The notes beneath the pieces are model-generated. The model had not been told where the DNA came from and made no database searches. It worked only from the letters and a program-made list of their open reading frames with translations. The translations under genes and the position numbers were made by a program. From NCBI RefSeq assembly GCF_000261365.1, contig NZ_AJVC01000004.1, forward strand, positions 62,001-126,000: 64,000 nucleotides of DNA, in the 5' to 3' direction. Numbering within the stretch: position 1 is the stretch's first letter; every line of letters starts with the position of its first letter. Below, in pieces: positions 55,175-63,528 of the stretch. Source of the DNA: Herbaspirillum sp. GW103. Its GTDB lineage: Bacteria; Pseudomonadota; Gammaproteobacteria; Burkholderiales; Burkholderiaceae_D.

Positions 55175-55756
55175 GTGAAGTCCAACCTGGTCTTGAGCTT
55201 GCTCGCCATCTTGACGCTGTCGGGGTGCGAAACCTATCGCATCACCGGTTACCAGCCCTCGCCAGCGACGACGGCAGCGATCGTGACTTCCCGGCTCACA
55301 CCCGTGGCTGTCATTCCGTTTACGGCAAGCAAGCCGGGCCTGGCCTCCATCACCTGCCGGGCAGCGGGGCCGGTCACTGTCGCGCCACATTTCGCGGGCT
55401 ATATCGAGAACGCTTTCATCATCGAATTGCGCAAAGCCGGGGCTTACGATCCGTCCTCTCCCATCAAGATCAGCGGCAAGCTCGAAGAGATCGACTTCAG
55501 TACCACCTTCACTACCACCACGTGGATGCTTTCGCTCACGGTTTCCAATGCTGGTCGGCAAAGCTTCACGATCAAATCGACTCAGCAGTTCGAGGGCAGC
55601 TTCTTTGCCCCTGTCGCCTGCAGCATGGCCCGAGACTACTTTGTCCCGGCCGTTCAGCAACTGCTGCGAGAGGTCCTGCTGGATCCGCGTTTCAAACAGA
55701 TGACCAAGCCGACTCACGAACTGCTCACGCAAGTTTTCAAGCCGGCGTTGAATTGA
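55175..55756 (+). CDS. Predicted lipoprotein 3 of the cluster
   Basis: A 193-residue lipoprotein starting at GTG 55175, with GGGGGGAATCC before it. Signal 'MKSNLVLSLLAILTLSGC' and lipobox LSGC. Mature part: 'TPVAVIPFTASKPGLASITCR', 'PHFAGYIENAFIIELRKAGAY', 'IKISGKLEEIDFSTTFTTTTW' which resembles periplasmic proteins with an alpha/beta sensor-like fold. Two mature Cys could form a disulfide. No family is named. Confidence 0.7.
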   Translation: MKSNLVLSLLAILTLSGCETYRITGYQPSPATTAAIVTSRLTPVAVIPFTASKPGLASITCRAAGPVTVAPHFAGYIENAFIIELRKAGAYDPSSPIKISGKLEEIDFSTTFTTTTWMLSLTVSNAGRQSFTIKSTQQFEGSFFAPVACSMARDYFVPAVQQLLREVLLDPRFKQMTKPTHELLTQVFKPALN

Positions 55757-55876
55757 TGCAGGATCGTACGTGACCGTCGCAGGCCGGTCATCCGAACTCT
55801 AGGGCCAGTTCATATTCGATCTGCGAGATGCGTGCCAGGGCCTGTTCACATTAAATCAAATCGATCAAGGGGAATC

Positions 55877-56566
55877 ATGCTGAAAAAAGTATTGGGATGG
55901 GGTGTGCTGAGCGCCACGCTCTTACTCACGGGCTGCGCCACAGTCAAACCGATGAGCTATTCCACCGATGCGCCTGCGGCAGTGGCCAACGACAAGGTGC
56001 TCTATCTGATGACCGCCACGATCCGCAATGTCTACCGCCCATCATTCCAGCCCAAGCTGCTGGTGGCGCATGTTGAAATACCCGATGCGCAGAGCAAGGA
56101 AGAACGTTTCAACTTCAAGATCGATCCGGAAGGCAGCCTTGAAAACAGCACGCCCGAGGTAGGCAATACCTATCTCCTGCGCATGGAATTGCCGCCTGGT
56201 GAATACAAGCTGGTGGGGCTGACCTGCGTGAACAAATCCTTCCCCTTCATCGTCCAATACCTCGTTCCCATCCATGCCACCGTCAAGCAGACGGTGCCAG
56301 GCGCCTATTATCTGGGCCATGTCGAGGCGCTGCTGCGTGAGCGTCAGGGCAGCGAATTCCGAGCCGGACCGCCGCTGCCACTGATCGATCAGTCCCTCGG
56401 CGGGGCCTCGGGTGGCAGCTTCGATGTAGCGTTCTCCGATCGCTGGAAAGAAGACTCGGAACTCTTCGTGACGCACTTCCCGTCCATGAAGGACCTGCAA
56501 GTCACCAGCGCACCACTACCGCCGTTTGATCGAGCCTATGCGCAGAAATGGTGGGAAGACCACTGA
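55877..56566 (+). CDS. Predicted lipoprotein 4 of the cluster
   Basis: A 229-residue lipoprotein. AAGGGGAATC precedes ATG 55877. Signal 'MLKKVLGWGVLSATLLLTGC' with lipobox LTGC. The mature part includes 'KVLYLMTATIRNVYRPSFQPK' and 'YLLRMELPPGEYKLVGLTC', a 'P-G-x-Y-x-L' element of DUF2846-like domains. A terminator follows. The family is uncertain. Confidence 0.72.
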   Translation: MLKKVLGWGVLSATLLLTGCATVKPMSYSTDAPAAVANDKVLYLMTATIRNVYRPSFQPKLLVAHVEIPDAQSKEERFNFKIDPEGSLENSTPEVGNTYLLRMELPPGEYKLVGLTCVNKSFPFIVQYLVPIHATVKQTVPGAYYLGHVEALLRERQGSEFRAGPPLPLIDQSLGGASGGSFDVAFSDRWKEDSELFVTHFPSMKDLQVTSAPLPPFDRAYAQKWWEDH

Positions 56567-56594
56567 GTCTTTGACCAATCCTGGTCCGCTGCAG

Positions 56595-56627
56595 AATGCC
56601 GCCGTCCGCAAGGGCAGCGGCATTTTT
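56595..56627. terminator. Bidirectional terminator between lipoprotein cluster and pyk
   Basis: AATGCCGC (56595-56602) pairs with GCGGCATT (56617-56624) and a T-run follows; it stands 28 bp after the last lipoprotein and 11 bp from the pyk stop on the other strand. Confidence 0.82.
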
Positions 56628-56638
56628 CATGATGTGCC

Positions 56639-58057
56639 CTACCCCCACACCTCCGCCACCCGCAACAGATTGGTACTGCCCGGCTGCCCGAAGGGCATGC
56701 CCGCGGTGATGGCGATCTGATCGCCCGTGCGCGCAAACCCTTCCCGCACTGCGGCCTGACACGCCGCACTCACCATCTGCCGTTCGTCATGCACGGCTTC
56801 GCTGATGGTGCAATGTACCCCCCATACCAAGGCCAGCCGACGTGCCGTCGCCAGCTGCGGCGTGATGCTCAGGATCGGTGCCGCCGGACGCTCACGCGCG
56901 GCGCGCAGACTGGTATGACCGGAGCTGGTGTAAGTCACCGTGGCCGTCGCGCCAAGGATGCCCGTCACATCACGCAGAGCCGCGCAGATCGCATCAGGCC
57001 GGTTGTTCTGCGGCGGCGTATATTGCGCCTGCATCAGCGTGCGATACAGCGGATCCTGCTCGACCTGCACAATCACCCGATCCATCATGCTCACCGCCTG
57101 CAGCGGATAGTCACCCTGGGCCGACTCGGCCGAGAGCATCACCGCATCCGATCCATCATAGATGGCACTGGCCACATCCGACACTTCCGCGCGCGTGGGC
57201 ACCGGTGCCGCAATCATCGATTCCAGCATTTGCGTGGCGATCACGATGGGCTTGCCCTGCTGGCGGCAGGCGCGCAGGATGCGCTTTTGCGTGCCCGGCA
57301 CACACTCCGGCGGCAGCTCCACACCGAGGTCGCCGCGCGCCACCATGATGGCGTCGGACACCGCCACGATCTCGTCGAGCCGCTCCAGCGCGGCCGGTTT
57401 CTCCAGCTTGGAGAGGATGGCCGCACGCCCTGCCACCAGTGCACGTGCCTCCAGCACATCTTCGGGGCGCTGCACGAAGGACAGCGCGATCCAGTCCGCC
57501 CCCATCTCCAGCGCGAAGTCCAGATCGCGGCGGTCCTTGGCGGTCAGCGCAGGAATCGGCAAGACCGCATCGGGCACATTGACACCCTTGCGGTCGGAGA
57601 CCACGCCGCCATTGACCACGCGCGTGCGAATGGAATCACCATCGCTGGCTTCCACCTGCAGGCGCAGCTTGCCGTCGTCGATGAGCAGGCTTTGTCCCGC
57701 TTCAATGGCTTCGAACAATTCAGGATGGGGCAGGCAGACGCGATGCTCGTTGCCGGGGGAGGCATCACGGTCGAGGGTGAACACCTGTCCGGCCTGCAGC
57801 ACTGCCCTGCCCCCGTCGAACTGGCCGATGCGCAGCTTGGGTCCTTGCAGGTCGGCCAGCACGCCAATGGGGCGGCCGACTTCGCGCTCCACCTGGCGCA
57901 CGATCTGGTAACGCGCGTGATGATCGGCGTGGCTGCCGTGACTGAAATTGAAGCGGAACACATCGGCCCCGGCCTCGAAGAGCGCGCGGATCATCTCCGG
58001 CGTGGCGCTGGAGGGACCCAGGGTGGCGACGATTTTGGCCTGGCGCAGGCGGCGCAT
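56639..58057 (-). CDS. pyk: Pyruvate kinase
   Basis: A 472-residue cytosolic enzyme making pyruvate and ATP from phosphoenolpyruvate and ADP. 'RRLRQAKIVATLGPSSATPEM', 'VFRFNFSHGSHADHHARY', 'LADLQGPKLRIGQFDGGRAVL', 'SFVQRPEDVLEARAL', 'ILSKLEKPAALERLDEIVAVS', 'MVARGDLGVELPPECVPGTQK', 'MLESMIAAPVPTRAEVSDVA', 'DGSDAVMLSAESAQGDYPL' include the active-site Lys and the MLESM and metal Glu motifs. It lies downstream of gcl-hyi-glxR, the usual place for the pyk of glyoxylate use. ATG 58057 has GGGAG upstream. Confidence 0.95.
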   Translation of the reverse strand: MRRLRQAKIVATLGPSSATPEMIRALFEAGADVFRFNFSHGSHADHHARYQIVRQVEREVGRPIGVLADLQGPKLRIGQFDGGRAVLQAGQVFTLDRDASPGNEHRVCLPHPELFEAIEAGQSLLIDDGKLRLQVEASDGDSIRTRVVNGGVVSDRKGVNVPDAVLPIPALTAKDRRDLDFALEMGADWIALSFVQRPEDVLEARALVAGRAAILSKLEKPAALERLDEIVAVSDAIMVARGDLGVELPPECVPGTQKRILRACRQQGKPIVIATQMLESMIAAPVPTRAEVSDVASAIYDGSDAVMLSAESAQGDYPLQAVSMMDRVIVQVEQDPLYRTLMQAQYTPPQNNRPDAICAALRDVTGILGATATVTYTSSGHTSLRAARERPAAPILSITPQLATARRLALVWGVHCTISEAVHDERQMVSAACQAAVREGFARTGDQIAITAGMPFGQPGSTNLLRVAEVWG

Positions 58058-58117
58058 AGGAATCTCCCGTAATGCTGGTTGTGATGACGTGGTCGACATG
58101 CGTAATGGTGCAAGCGA

Positions 58118-58142
58118 TGAGGGCTTGCCAATGGCAAGCCCT
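58118..58142. other. Perfect 11-bp stem hairpin between glxR and pyk
   Basis: GAGGGCTTGCC (58118-58128), AAT, GGCAAGCCCTC (58132-58142). No T-run follows on the minus strand, so it is likelier to be an mRNA-stabilising hairpin or attenuator of the gcl-hyi-glxR transcript than a full terminator. Confidence 0.6.
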
Positions 58143-58163
58143 CTTGGGGATGATGGCGTCCGG

Positions 58164-59054
58164 TCAGGATGCCTTGGCAATTTCGTGGTTGGACAGCATC
58201 TCCACCGCCCGACACAGCGCCGAGTGATCCATCCCCGCCAGTCCATTGGCCGCGCAGGCATTCATCAGTTCCTGGGCCACCGCGGTATTGGGCAAGCTGA
58301 TGCCCAGCGCCTTGGCCCCTTGCAGGGCCAGGTTCAGATCCTTCTGGTGCAGCTCGATACGGAAGCCCGGCGCGAAGGTACGCTTGACCATGCGCTCGCC
58401 ATGCACCTCCAGAATCCGCGAGGACGCAAAGCCCCCCATCAACGCCTGCCGCACCCGCGCCGGATCGGCCCCGGCCTTGGAGGCGAACAGCAGAGCCTCG
58501 GCCACGGCCTGGATGTTCAGAGCGACGATGATCTGGTTGGCGACCTTGGTGGTCTGCCCGTCGCCATTGCCACCGACCAAGGTGATGTTCTTGCCCATCA
58601 GTTCGAACAGCGGCCTGACGTCGTTGAAGGCCGATTCCGAACCGCCGACCATGATGGTCAGCGAAGCCGCCTTTGCGCCGACCTCGCCGCCCGAGACCGG
58701 CGCATCCAGATACTGGCAGCCCAGGGCATTGATCTTCTTGGCAAACTCCTTGGTGGCGATGGGCGAGATGGAACTCATGTCCACTACGATCTTGCCCGGT
58801 GACAGCCCCTCGGCCACGCCCTTCTCGGCGAACAAGACGGCCTCTACGTGCGGGGTGTCCGGCACCATGACAATGACGATGTCGGCGCGCCGCGCCACTT
58901 CCGCACCTGACGTGCAGACAGTGGCACCGCCCTCCAGCAAGGAGGCGGGGGGATTTTTCTGGTCGTGCAGGTAGAGCTTGTGACCGCCCTTCTGCAGGTT
59001 CTCTGCCATGGGCGCGCCCATGATGCCCAGGCCAATGAATCCAACTTTTGCCAT
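58164..59054 (-). CDS. glxR: 2-hydroxy-3-oxopropionate (tartronate semialdehyde) reductase
   Basis: A 296-residue NAD(P)-dependent beta-hydroxyacid dehydrogenase reducing tartronate semialdehyde to glycerate. 'KVGFIGLGIMGAPMAENL' is the Rossmann motif, 'DAPVSGGEVGAKAASLTIMVGG' the substrate loop, and 'TKVANQIIVALNIQAVAEAL' holds the catalytic Lys. AGGAGACAC precedes ATG 59054. It follows hyi in the gcl cluster. GarR is the other common name. Confidence 0.93.
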   Translation of the reverse strand: MAKVGFIGLGIMGAPMAENLQKGGHKLYLHDQKNPPASLLEGGATVCTSGAEVARRADIVIVMVPDTPHVEAVLFAEKGVAEGLSPGKIVVDMSSISPIATKEFAKKINALGCQYLDAPVSGGEVGAKAASLTIMVGGSESAFNDVRPLFELMGKNITLVGGNGDGQTTKVANQIIVALNIQAVAEALLFASKAGADPARVRQALMGGFASSRILEVHGERMVKRTFAPGFRIELHQKDLNLALQGAKALGISLPNTAVAQELMNACAANGLAGMDHSALCRAVEMLSNHEIAKAS

Positions 59055-59096
59055 GCTGTGTCTCCTCAAGAAAGATGAAATCCTGCTGTCAAGTGT

Positions 59097-59885
59097 TCAG
59101 GCCGTCTGCAATCCGTGTTGCGCGATCCAGCCCAGTCCTGCCATGGTCCCGGCCTGCGGTTTGTATTCGCAGCCGATCCAGCCGCGATAGCCGATGTCCT
59201 CCAGCCAGCCGAACAGGTAGCGGTAATTGATCTCGCCAGTGCCGGGCTCACCGCGTCCGGGGTTGTCGGCCAGTTGTACGTGACCGATCAGGGAGAGGTT
59301 GGCCTTGATCGTATTGGCCAGCTCGCCCTCCATGCGCTGCATGTGATAGATGTCGTATTGCACGAAGAGATTGTCCGAGCCGGTGGCCAGGATCAGTTCC
59401 ACCGCCTGGCGCGTCGTATTGAGGAAGAAACCCGGAATATCGAAGTGATTGATCGGCTCGATGAGCAGACGAATGCCTTGCTCCTTCAGGCACGCGGCGG
59501 CGTATTTCAGGTTGCCGACCAGCACCTCGCGCGCCGCTTCGCGCGAGACGCCCGGCGGCAGGATGCCGACCAGGCAGTTGAGCTGCGACACCTCCAGCGC
59601 GCGGGCATAGCGGATCGCTTCATTGACCCCGGCGCGGAACTCGGCTACGCGGTCGGGGTGGCAGGCGATGCCGCGCTCACCGGCGTCCCAGTTACCGGCG
59701 GGAAGATTGTGCAGCACCAGTTGCAGGCGATGCGTACGCAATTGGGTGGCGATCTGTTCCGGGTCGAAAGCATAGGGGAACAGGAATTCCACCGCGCGGA
59801 AACCGGCCTGCGAGGCCGCCGCGAAACGGTCAAGGAAAGGCTGTTCGGTAAACAGCATGGTGAGATTGGCGGCGAGTCTGGTCAT
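59097..59885 (-). CDS. hyi: Hydroxypyruvate isomerase
   Basis: A 262-residue TIM-barrel enzyme converting hydroxypyruvate and tartronate semialdehyde. 'MTRLAANLTMLFTEQPFLDRF', 'GFRAVEFLFPYAFD', 'LIEPINHFDIPGFFL', 'NLFVQYDIYHMQRMEGEL', 'IGHVQLADNPGRGEPGTGEIN' with the metal ligands Glu/Asp/His. AAAGGAG precedes its ATG. It starts 18 bp after gcl. Confidence 0.93.
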   Translation of the reverse strand: MTRLAANLTMLFTEQPFLDRFAAASQAGFRAVEFLFPYAFDPEQIATQLRTHRLQLVLHNLPAGNWDAGERGIACHPDRVAEFRAGVNEAIRYARALEVSQLNCLVGILPPGVSREAAREVLVGNLKYAAACLKEQGIRLLIEPINHFDIPGFFLNTTRQAVELILATGSDNLFVQYDIYHMQRMEGELANTIKANLSLIGHVQLADNPGRGEPGTGEINYRYLFGWLEDIGYRGWIGCEYKPQAGTMAGLGWIAQHGLQTA

Positions 59886-59902
59886 GCTTGGCTCCTTTGT
59901 TG

Positions 59903-61678
59903 TTAGTCCAGCAGGCTGATGGCGGTGGGCGCATCGTCGGCGTGCTCGGCCAGGGGTTCGAATTCATTGATGGCATCGATCTCGGTGCCCATGGCGATAT
60001 TGGTGACGCGTTCCAGGATGATTTCCACCACCACCGGCACGCGGTACTCGGCCATCCAGCGCCGGGCCTGGGCGAAGGCATCCTGGATGGCGTTGGGATC
60101 GGTGACGCGAATGGCCTTGCAGCCCAGGCCCTCGACCACGGCCACGTGGTCCACGCCATAGCCATTGAGCTCGGGTGCATTGATGTTCTCGAAGGCCAGC
60201 TGCACGCAGTAGTCCATCTCGAAGCCGCGCTGTGCCTGGCGGATCAGGCCGAGGTAGGAATTGTTGACCAGCACGTGCAGATACGGCAGCCTGAACTGCG
60301 CGCCCACGGCCAGTTCCTCGATCATGAACTGGAAGTCATAGTCGCCCGAAATGGCCACCACCTTCTTCTGCGGATCGGCCGCCACCACCCCCAGCGCGGC
60401 GGGAATGGTCCAGCCCAGCGGCCCGGCCTGGCCGCAGTTGATCCAGTGGCGATCGCGATAGACGTGCAGAAACTGCGCTGCGGCGATCTGCGACAAACCG
60501 ATGGTGGCCACGTAGCAGGTATCGCGACCGAAGGCATGATTCATTTCTTCATACACGCGCTGGGGCTTGACGGGCGTGTCATTGAAATGGGTGCGACGTT
60601 GCAGGCTCTTCTTGCGTTGCTGGCATTGGGCCAGCCACGCCGAACGATCGGGCAATCGCCCTTCTGCCTTCCATTGCCTGGCCACTTCCACGAACAGCGC
60701 CAGCGCCGCACCGGCATCGCTGACGATGCCGTAATCCGGCCCGAAGACGCGACCGATCTGGGTCGGTTCGATATCCACGTGGACGAAGGTGCGGCCCTTG
60801 GTAAAGACATCGATGGAGCCGGTATGGCGATTGGCCCAGCGGTTGCCGATGCCCAGCACGAAGTCCGAGGCCAGCAGCGTGGCATTGCCGTAGCGATGGC
60901 TGGTCTGCAGACCGACCATGCCGGCCATCTGCGGGTGGTCGTCGGGGATCGCGCCCCAGGCCATGAGCGTGGGGATGACCGGCACACCGGTCAGTTCGGC
61001 GAACTGCACCGCCAGTGCGGCGGCATCGGCATTGACCACGCCGCCGCCGATGGTGAGCAGCGGGCGTTGGGCGGCGTTGAGCATCTCCAGCGCCTTTTCG
61101 ATCTGGGCGCGGGTAGCGGCCGGACGATAAACCGGCAGCGGCGCGTAGGTATCGGGATCGAAATCGATCTCGGCCATCTGCACGTCGAAGGGCAGGTCGA
61201 TCAACACTGGGCCGGGGCGGCCTGAGCGCATCAGGTGGAAGGCTTGCTGGAACACGCGTGGCACCTGGGCTGGCTCGCGCACGGTCACGGCCCATTTGGT
61301 GACGGGCTTGGCGATGGATTCGATGTCGACGGCCTGGAAGTCTTCCTTGTAGAGCCGGGCGCGCGGTGCCTGGCCGGTGACGCAGAGGATGGGGATGGAA
61401 TCGGCCTGGGCAGAATAGAGCCCGGTGATCATGTCGGTCCCCGCAGGGCCGGAGGTACCGATGCACAACCCGATGTTGCCGGCCTTGGCGCGGGTATAGC
61501 CCTCCGCCATATGGGAAGCGCCCTCCACGTGACGGGCCAGGATGTGCTTGATGCCGCCGTGTTTCTTCAGGGCCGCGTAGAAGGGATTGATCGCTGCGCC
61601 CGGCACGCCGAAGGCTTGCAGACAGCCTTCCCTGACCAATACCTGCACTGCCGCGTCGACTGCTCTCATCTTTGCCAT
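59903..61678 (-). CDS. gcl: Glyoxylate carboligase (tartronate-semialdehyde synthase)
   Basis: A 591-residue thiamine-diphosphate enzyme that joins two glyoxylate to tartronate semialdehyde and CO2. '[21 protein letters not shown]', '[20 protein letters not shown]', '[21 protein letters not shown]', and the ThDP motif '[19 protein letters not shown]' ending 'LVNNSYL' are present. It is the first gene of the gcl-hyi-glxR-pyk operon. Divergent from a LysR gene with a palindrome between. Confidence 0.96.
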   Translation of the reverse strand: MAKMRAVDAAVQVLVREGCLQAFGVPGAAINPFYAALKKHGGIKHILARHVEGASHMAEGYTRAKAGNIGLCIGTSGPAGTDMITGLYSAQADSIPILCVTGQAPRARLYKEDFQAVDIESIAKPVTKWAVTVREPAQVPRVFQQAFHLMRSGRPGPVLIDLPFDVQMAEIDFDPDTYAPLPVYRPAATRAQIEKALEMLNAAQRPLLTIGGGVVNADAAALAVQFAELTGVPVIPTLMAWGAIPDDHPQMAGMVGLQTSHRYGNATLLASDFVLGIGNRWANRHTGSIDVFTKGRTFVHVDIEPTQIGRVFGPDYGIVSDAGAALALFVEVARQWKAEGRLPDRSAWLAQCQQRKKSLQRRTHFNDTPVKPQRVYEEMNHAFGRDTCYVATIGLSQIAAAQFLHVYRDRHWINCGQAGPLGWTIPAALGVVAADPQKKVVAISGDYDFQFMIEELAVGAQFRLPYLHVLVNNSYLGLIRQAQRGFEMDYCVQLAFENINAPELNGYGVDHVAVVEGLGCKAIRVTDPNAIQDAFAQARRWMAEYRVPVVVEIILERVTNIAMGTEIDAINEFEPLAEHADDAPTAISLLD

Positions 61679-61748
61679 GCTCGTTCTCCAGGATGTCCGT
61701 TGGTGGATGTGTGATCGCTGGAGGCCATGCTAGTCATTACAAATCCGA

Positions 61749-61762
61749 ATGATAAGTATCAT
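61749..61762. promoter_or_regulatory. ATGATA-AG-TATCAT palindrome (LysR operator candidate)
   Basis: A 14-bp palindrome in the 161-bp divergent gap between gcl and the LysR gene, flanked by CCG and CGG half-matches. Its T-N11-A form and place suit LysR binding to control both. Confidence 0.55.
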
Positions 61763-61839
61763 CGGAGTCCACTGATTACTGAGCAAAAGTATGGAAACAT
61801 CCAAAAAGTATTGAATTACACTCAGGCCGGGAGGGATTG

Positions 61840-62751
61840 ATGGACAAACTCAAGCAGATTGAAGCTTTCGTACTGGTGGTAGACAAGGGCAGCCTGGCGG
61901 CGGCGGCACTGGAGGAGAAGGTCACCCCGGTGATGATGGGGCGCCGCATCGATGCACTGGAGAGGCGCCTGGGCACCAAGCTGATGCACCGCACGACGCG
62001 GCACCTGACGTTGACCGAGCAGGGCAGCGTATTTCTGGATCATTGCCGCAAGTTGCTGGAGCAGATGGACACGGCCGAGAAGAGCATAGCCGAGGGGCGG
62101 CACAAGGCGACTGGCCACCTGGTGGTCTCGACGCCGGCCGCGTATGGGCGCCTGCATGTGGCGCCGCATGCCCCGGCCTTTCTGGCTGCGCATCCGGAGG
62201 TACAGATTTCCTTCAACCTGACGGACCGCGTGGTGGATCTGGTTCGTGAGGGCTATGACCTGGGCATCCGCATTGGTGGCGCCATCGAACCCAGCTTCGT
62301 GGCGGTACGCCTGGCCAGCAACCGGCGTGTGGTATGTGCGGCGCCGGAGTATCTGCATCGTTACGGAGTACCGAGGACACTGGATGATCTGGCGCAGCAC
62401 AACTGCCTGGCGTTCAACTTGCAGGGTGGGCAGCAGCGCGGCTGGTATTTCCAGCAAAACGGCAAGCCGGTGATCATCAAGGTGCAGGGCAATCTGGATT
62501 GCAATGATGGCGAGTTGCTGCATCGCTGGGCTGGCGAGGGCTTGGGGCTGGCGTGGCGCTCGACCTGGGAGATCCAGGCGCAGTTGGCCTCGGGGGAGTT
62601 GGTGACGGTGCTCGACGAGTATGCCTTGCCGCACTACGACATCATGGCGGTGTATCCCCAGCAGCGGCATTTACCGGCGAAGACGCGGTTCTTCATTGAT
62701 TATCTGAAGGAAGTGTATGGGCAGCAGGATTATTGGAACGGGAGGCGATGA
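61840..62751 (+). CDS. LysR-family regulator of the gcl operon (predicted)
   Basis: A 303-residue LTTR. HTH 'MDKLKQIEAFVLVVDKGSLAA', 'ALEEKVTPVMMGRRIDALE', 'LMHRTTRHLTLTEQG'; effector domain 'TGHLVVSTPAAYGRLHVAPHA', 'VDLVREGYDLGIRIGG'. TTG at 61837 is possible but ATG 61840 is used. Divergent from gcl across a palindrome, so it likely senses a glyoxylate- or allantoin-linked signal. Its 3' end runs into a minisatellite. Confidence 0.9.
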   Translation: MDKLKQIEAFVLVVDKGSLAAAALEEKVTPVMMGRRIDALERRLGTKLMHRTTRHLTLTEQGSVFLDHCRKLLEQMDTAEKSIAEGRHKATGHLVVSTPAAYGRLHVAPHAPAFLAAHPEVQISFNLTDRVVDLVREGYDLGIRIGGAIEPSFVAVRLASNRRVVCAAPEYLHRYGVPRTLDDLAQHNCLAFNLQGGQQRGWYFQQNGKPVIIKVQGNLDCNDGELLHRWAGEGLGLAWRSTWEIQAQLASGELVTVLDEYALPHYDIMAVYPQQRHLPAKTRFFIDYLKEVYGQQDYWNGRR

Positions 62752-62769
62752 AAGACGGCGGTGACGAAG

Positions 62770-63144
62770 CCGCAGGCGAGAAAAAAGGGCGATGCCACAG
62801 GCGAGCACGACCGAGGCCGGAGGCGAGCAAAAAAGGGCGATGCCGCAGGCGAGCACGACCGAGGCCGGAGGCGAGCAAAAAAGGGCGATGCCGCAGGCGA
62901 GCACGACCGAGGCCGGAGGCGAGCAAAAAAGGGCGATGCCGCAGGCGAGCCCGAGTGGACGGTCCCCATAGAGCCAGCCGCCGCAGGAGGGCTGGCTCTT
63001 TGGGGTCGCCTTCTTTTGCTTACTTTTCTTGGCGAGACAAGAAAAGTGAGCGGCTGCCGGGCCGCCCCCGGCGCTCCGTTCCGCCCGGAGAGAGAAAATA
63101 ATTAAGCTAGAGCGCAGGAAGACATTCCGTGCAGACTACCCAAG
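62770..63144 (+). repeat. Dispersed intergenic repeat, copy 2
   Basis: Same family as 50253-50602: shared 'GGACGGTCCCCATAGAGCC', 'GAGGGCTGGCTCTTTGGG', hairpin CTTACTTTTCTT / AAGAAAAGTGAG (63019-63050), 'AGCTAGAGCGCAGGAAGA'. It lacks the 80-bp palindrome of copy 1, and its left part is expanded into a 48-bp minisatellite. Same orientation as copy 1, 12.5 kb away. Confidence 0.85.
62797..62952 (+). repeat. 48-bp minisatellite, three units plus a partial
   Basis: Units at 62797-62844, 62845-62892 and 62893-62940, then a partial from 62941. Units differ only at the first base. 48 bp is divisible by 3, so every frame stays open and gives 16-residue repeats; none is likely to be a real protein. 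Confidence 0.9.
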
Positions 63145-63310
63145 AAAACAAGCAAACAATTTCCGAGAAACAACAAAAACAATCCCCAAAAACCCCAGCC
63201 GAATAAAACTGGCAAAATCTCGCCTGAGCGACACAAGATTCCATACCTGCGCATCACCAATCATCGGCAACAATCCTCAGTCTCACCTCCGATTTTCGTC
63301 GACGAATCCA

Positions 63311-63352
63311 CTTATAACTCCAGGTTAATAATGGCTATGTCATAGCCCTTAC
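63311..63352 (+). promoter_or_regulatory. Riboswitch-like leader element B upstream of azgA-like permease
   Basis: CUUAUA (63311-63316), a UAAC/GUUA hairpin, AUAAUG (63328-63333), a GCUA/UAGC hairpin (63334-63346) and CCUUAC (63347-63352). Element A before the Tsx-like gene has the same ordered blocks. In B the outer stem is not evident and an extra hairpin is inserted before CCUUAC. Purine-sensing, possibly the NMT1 xanthine/urate class, is a hypothesis. Confidence 0.45.
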
Positions 63353-63528
63353 ATCCCTCCCATGAAATTGAACGACATTAGCAACGCTGCCAGAACAATG
63401 CGAAAAGCACCCCCACCAGCAACGCCCATTTTTTGCCTGACCCAGCCTGACCAGCCCGCACAAGAGGATGGACAGCATCAGACAAGTTTTCCGGCGAATA
63501 AAAACGGACCAAACGGAGACAACCCACA

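Larger units (their letters stand above)
62752..63528. other. 777-bp region with repeat copy 2 and long permease leader
   Basis: Holds the minisatellite, the dispersed repeat (62770-63144), a 12-bp palindrome TTCGTCGACGAA at 63295-63306 and riboswitch-like element B at 63311-63352. All open frames in the repeat are low-complexity and read in several phases. The leader to the permease start is about 180 nt beyond element B. Confidence 0.6.

Noticed and set aside
62797..62952. CRISPR array
   Set aside because: Units are adjacent without unique spacers and no cas genes are nearby; it is a simple tandem minisatellite.
62733..63105. Open frames with 16-residue repeats across the minisatellite, on both strands
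   Set aside because: The 48-bp unit keeps all frames open. Several phases are equally open and none has a credible start or family.
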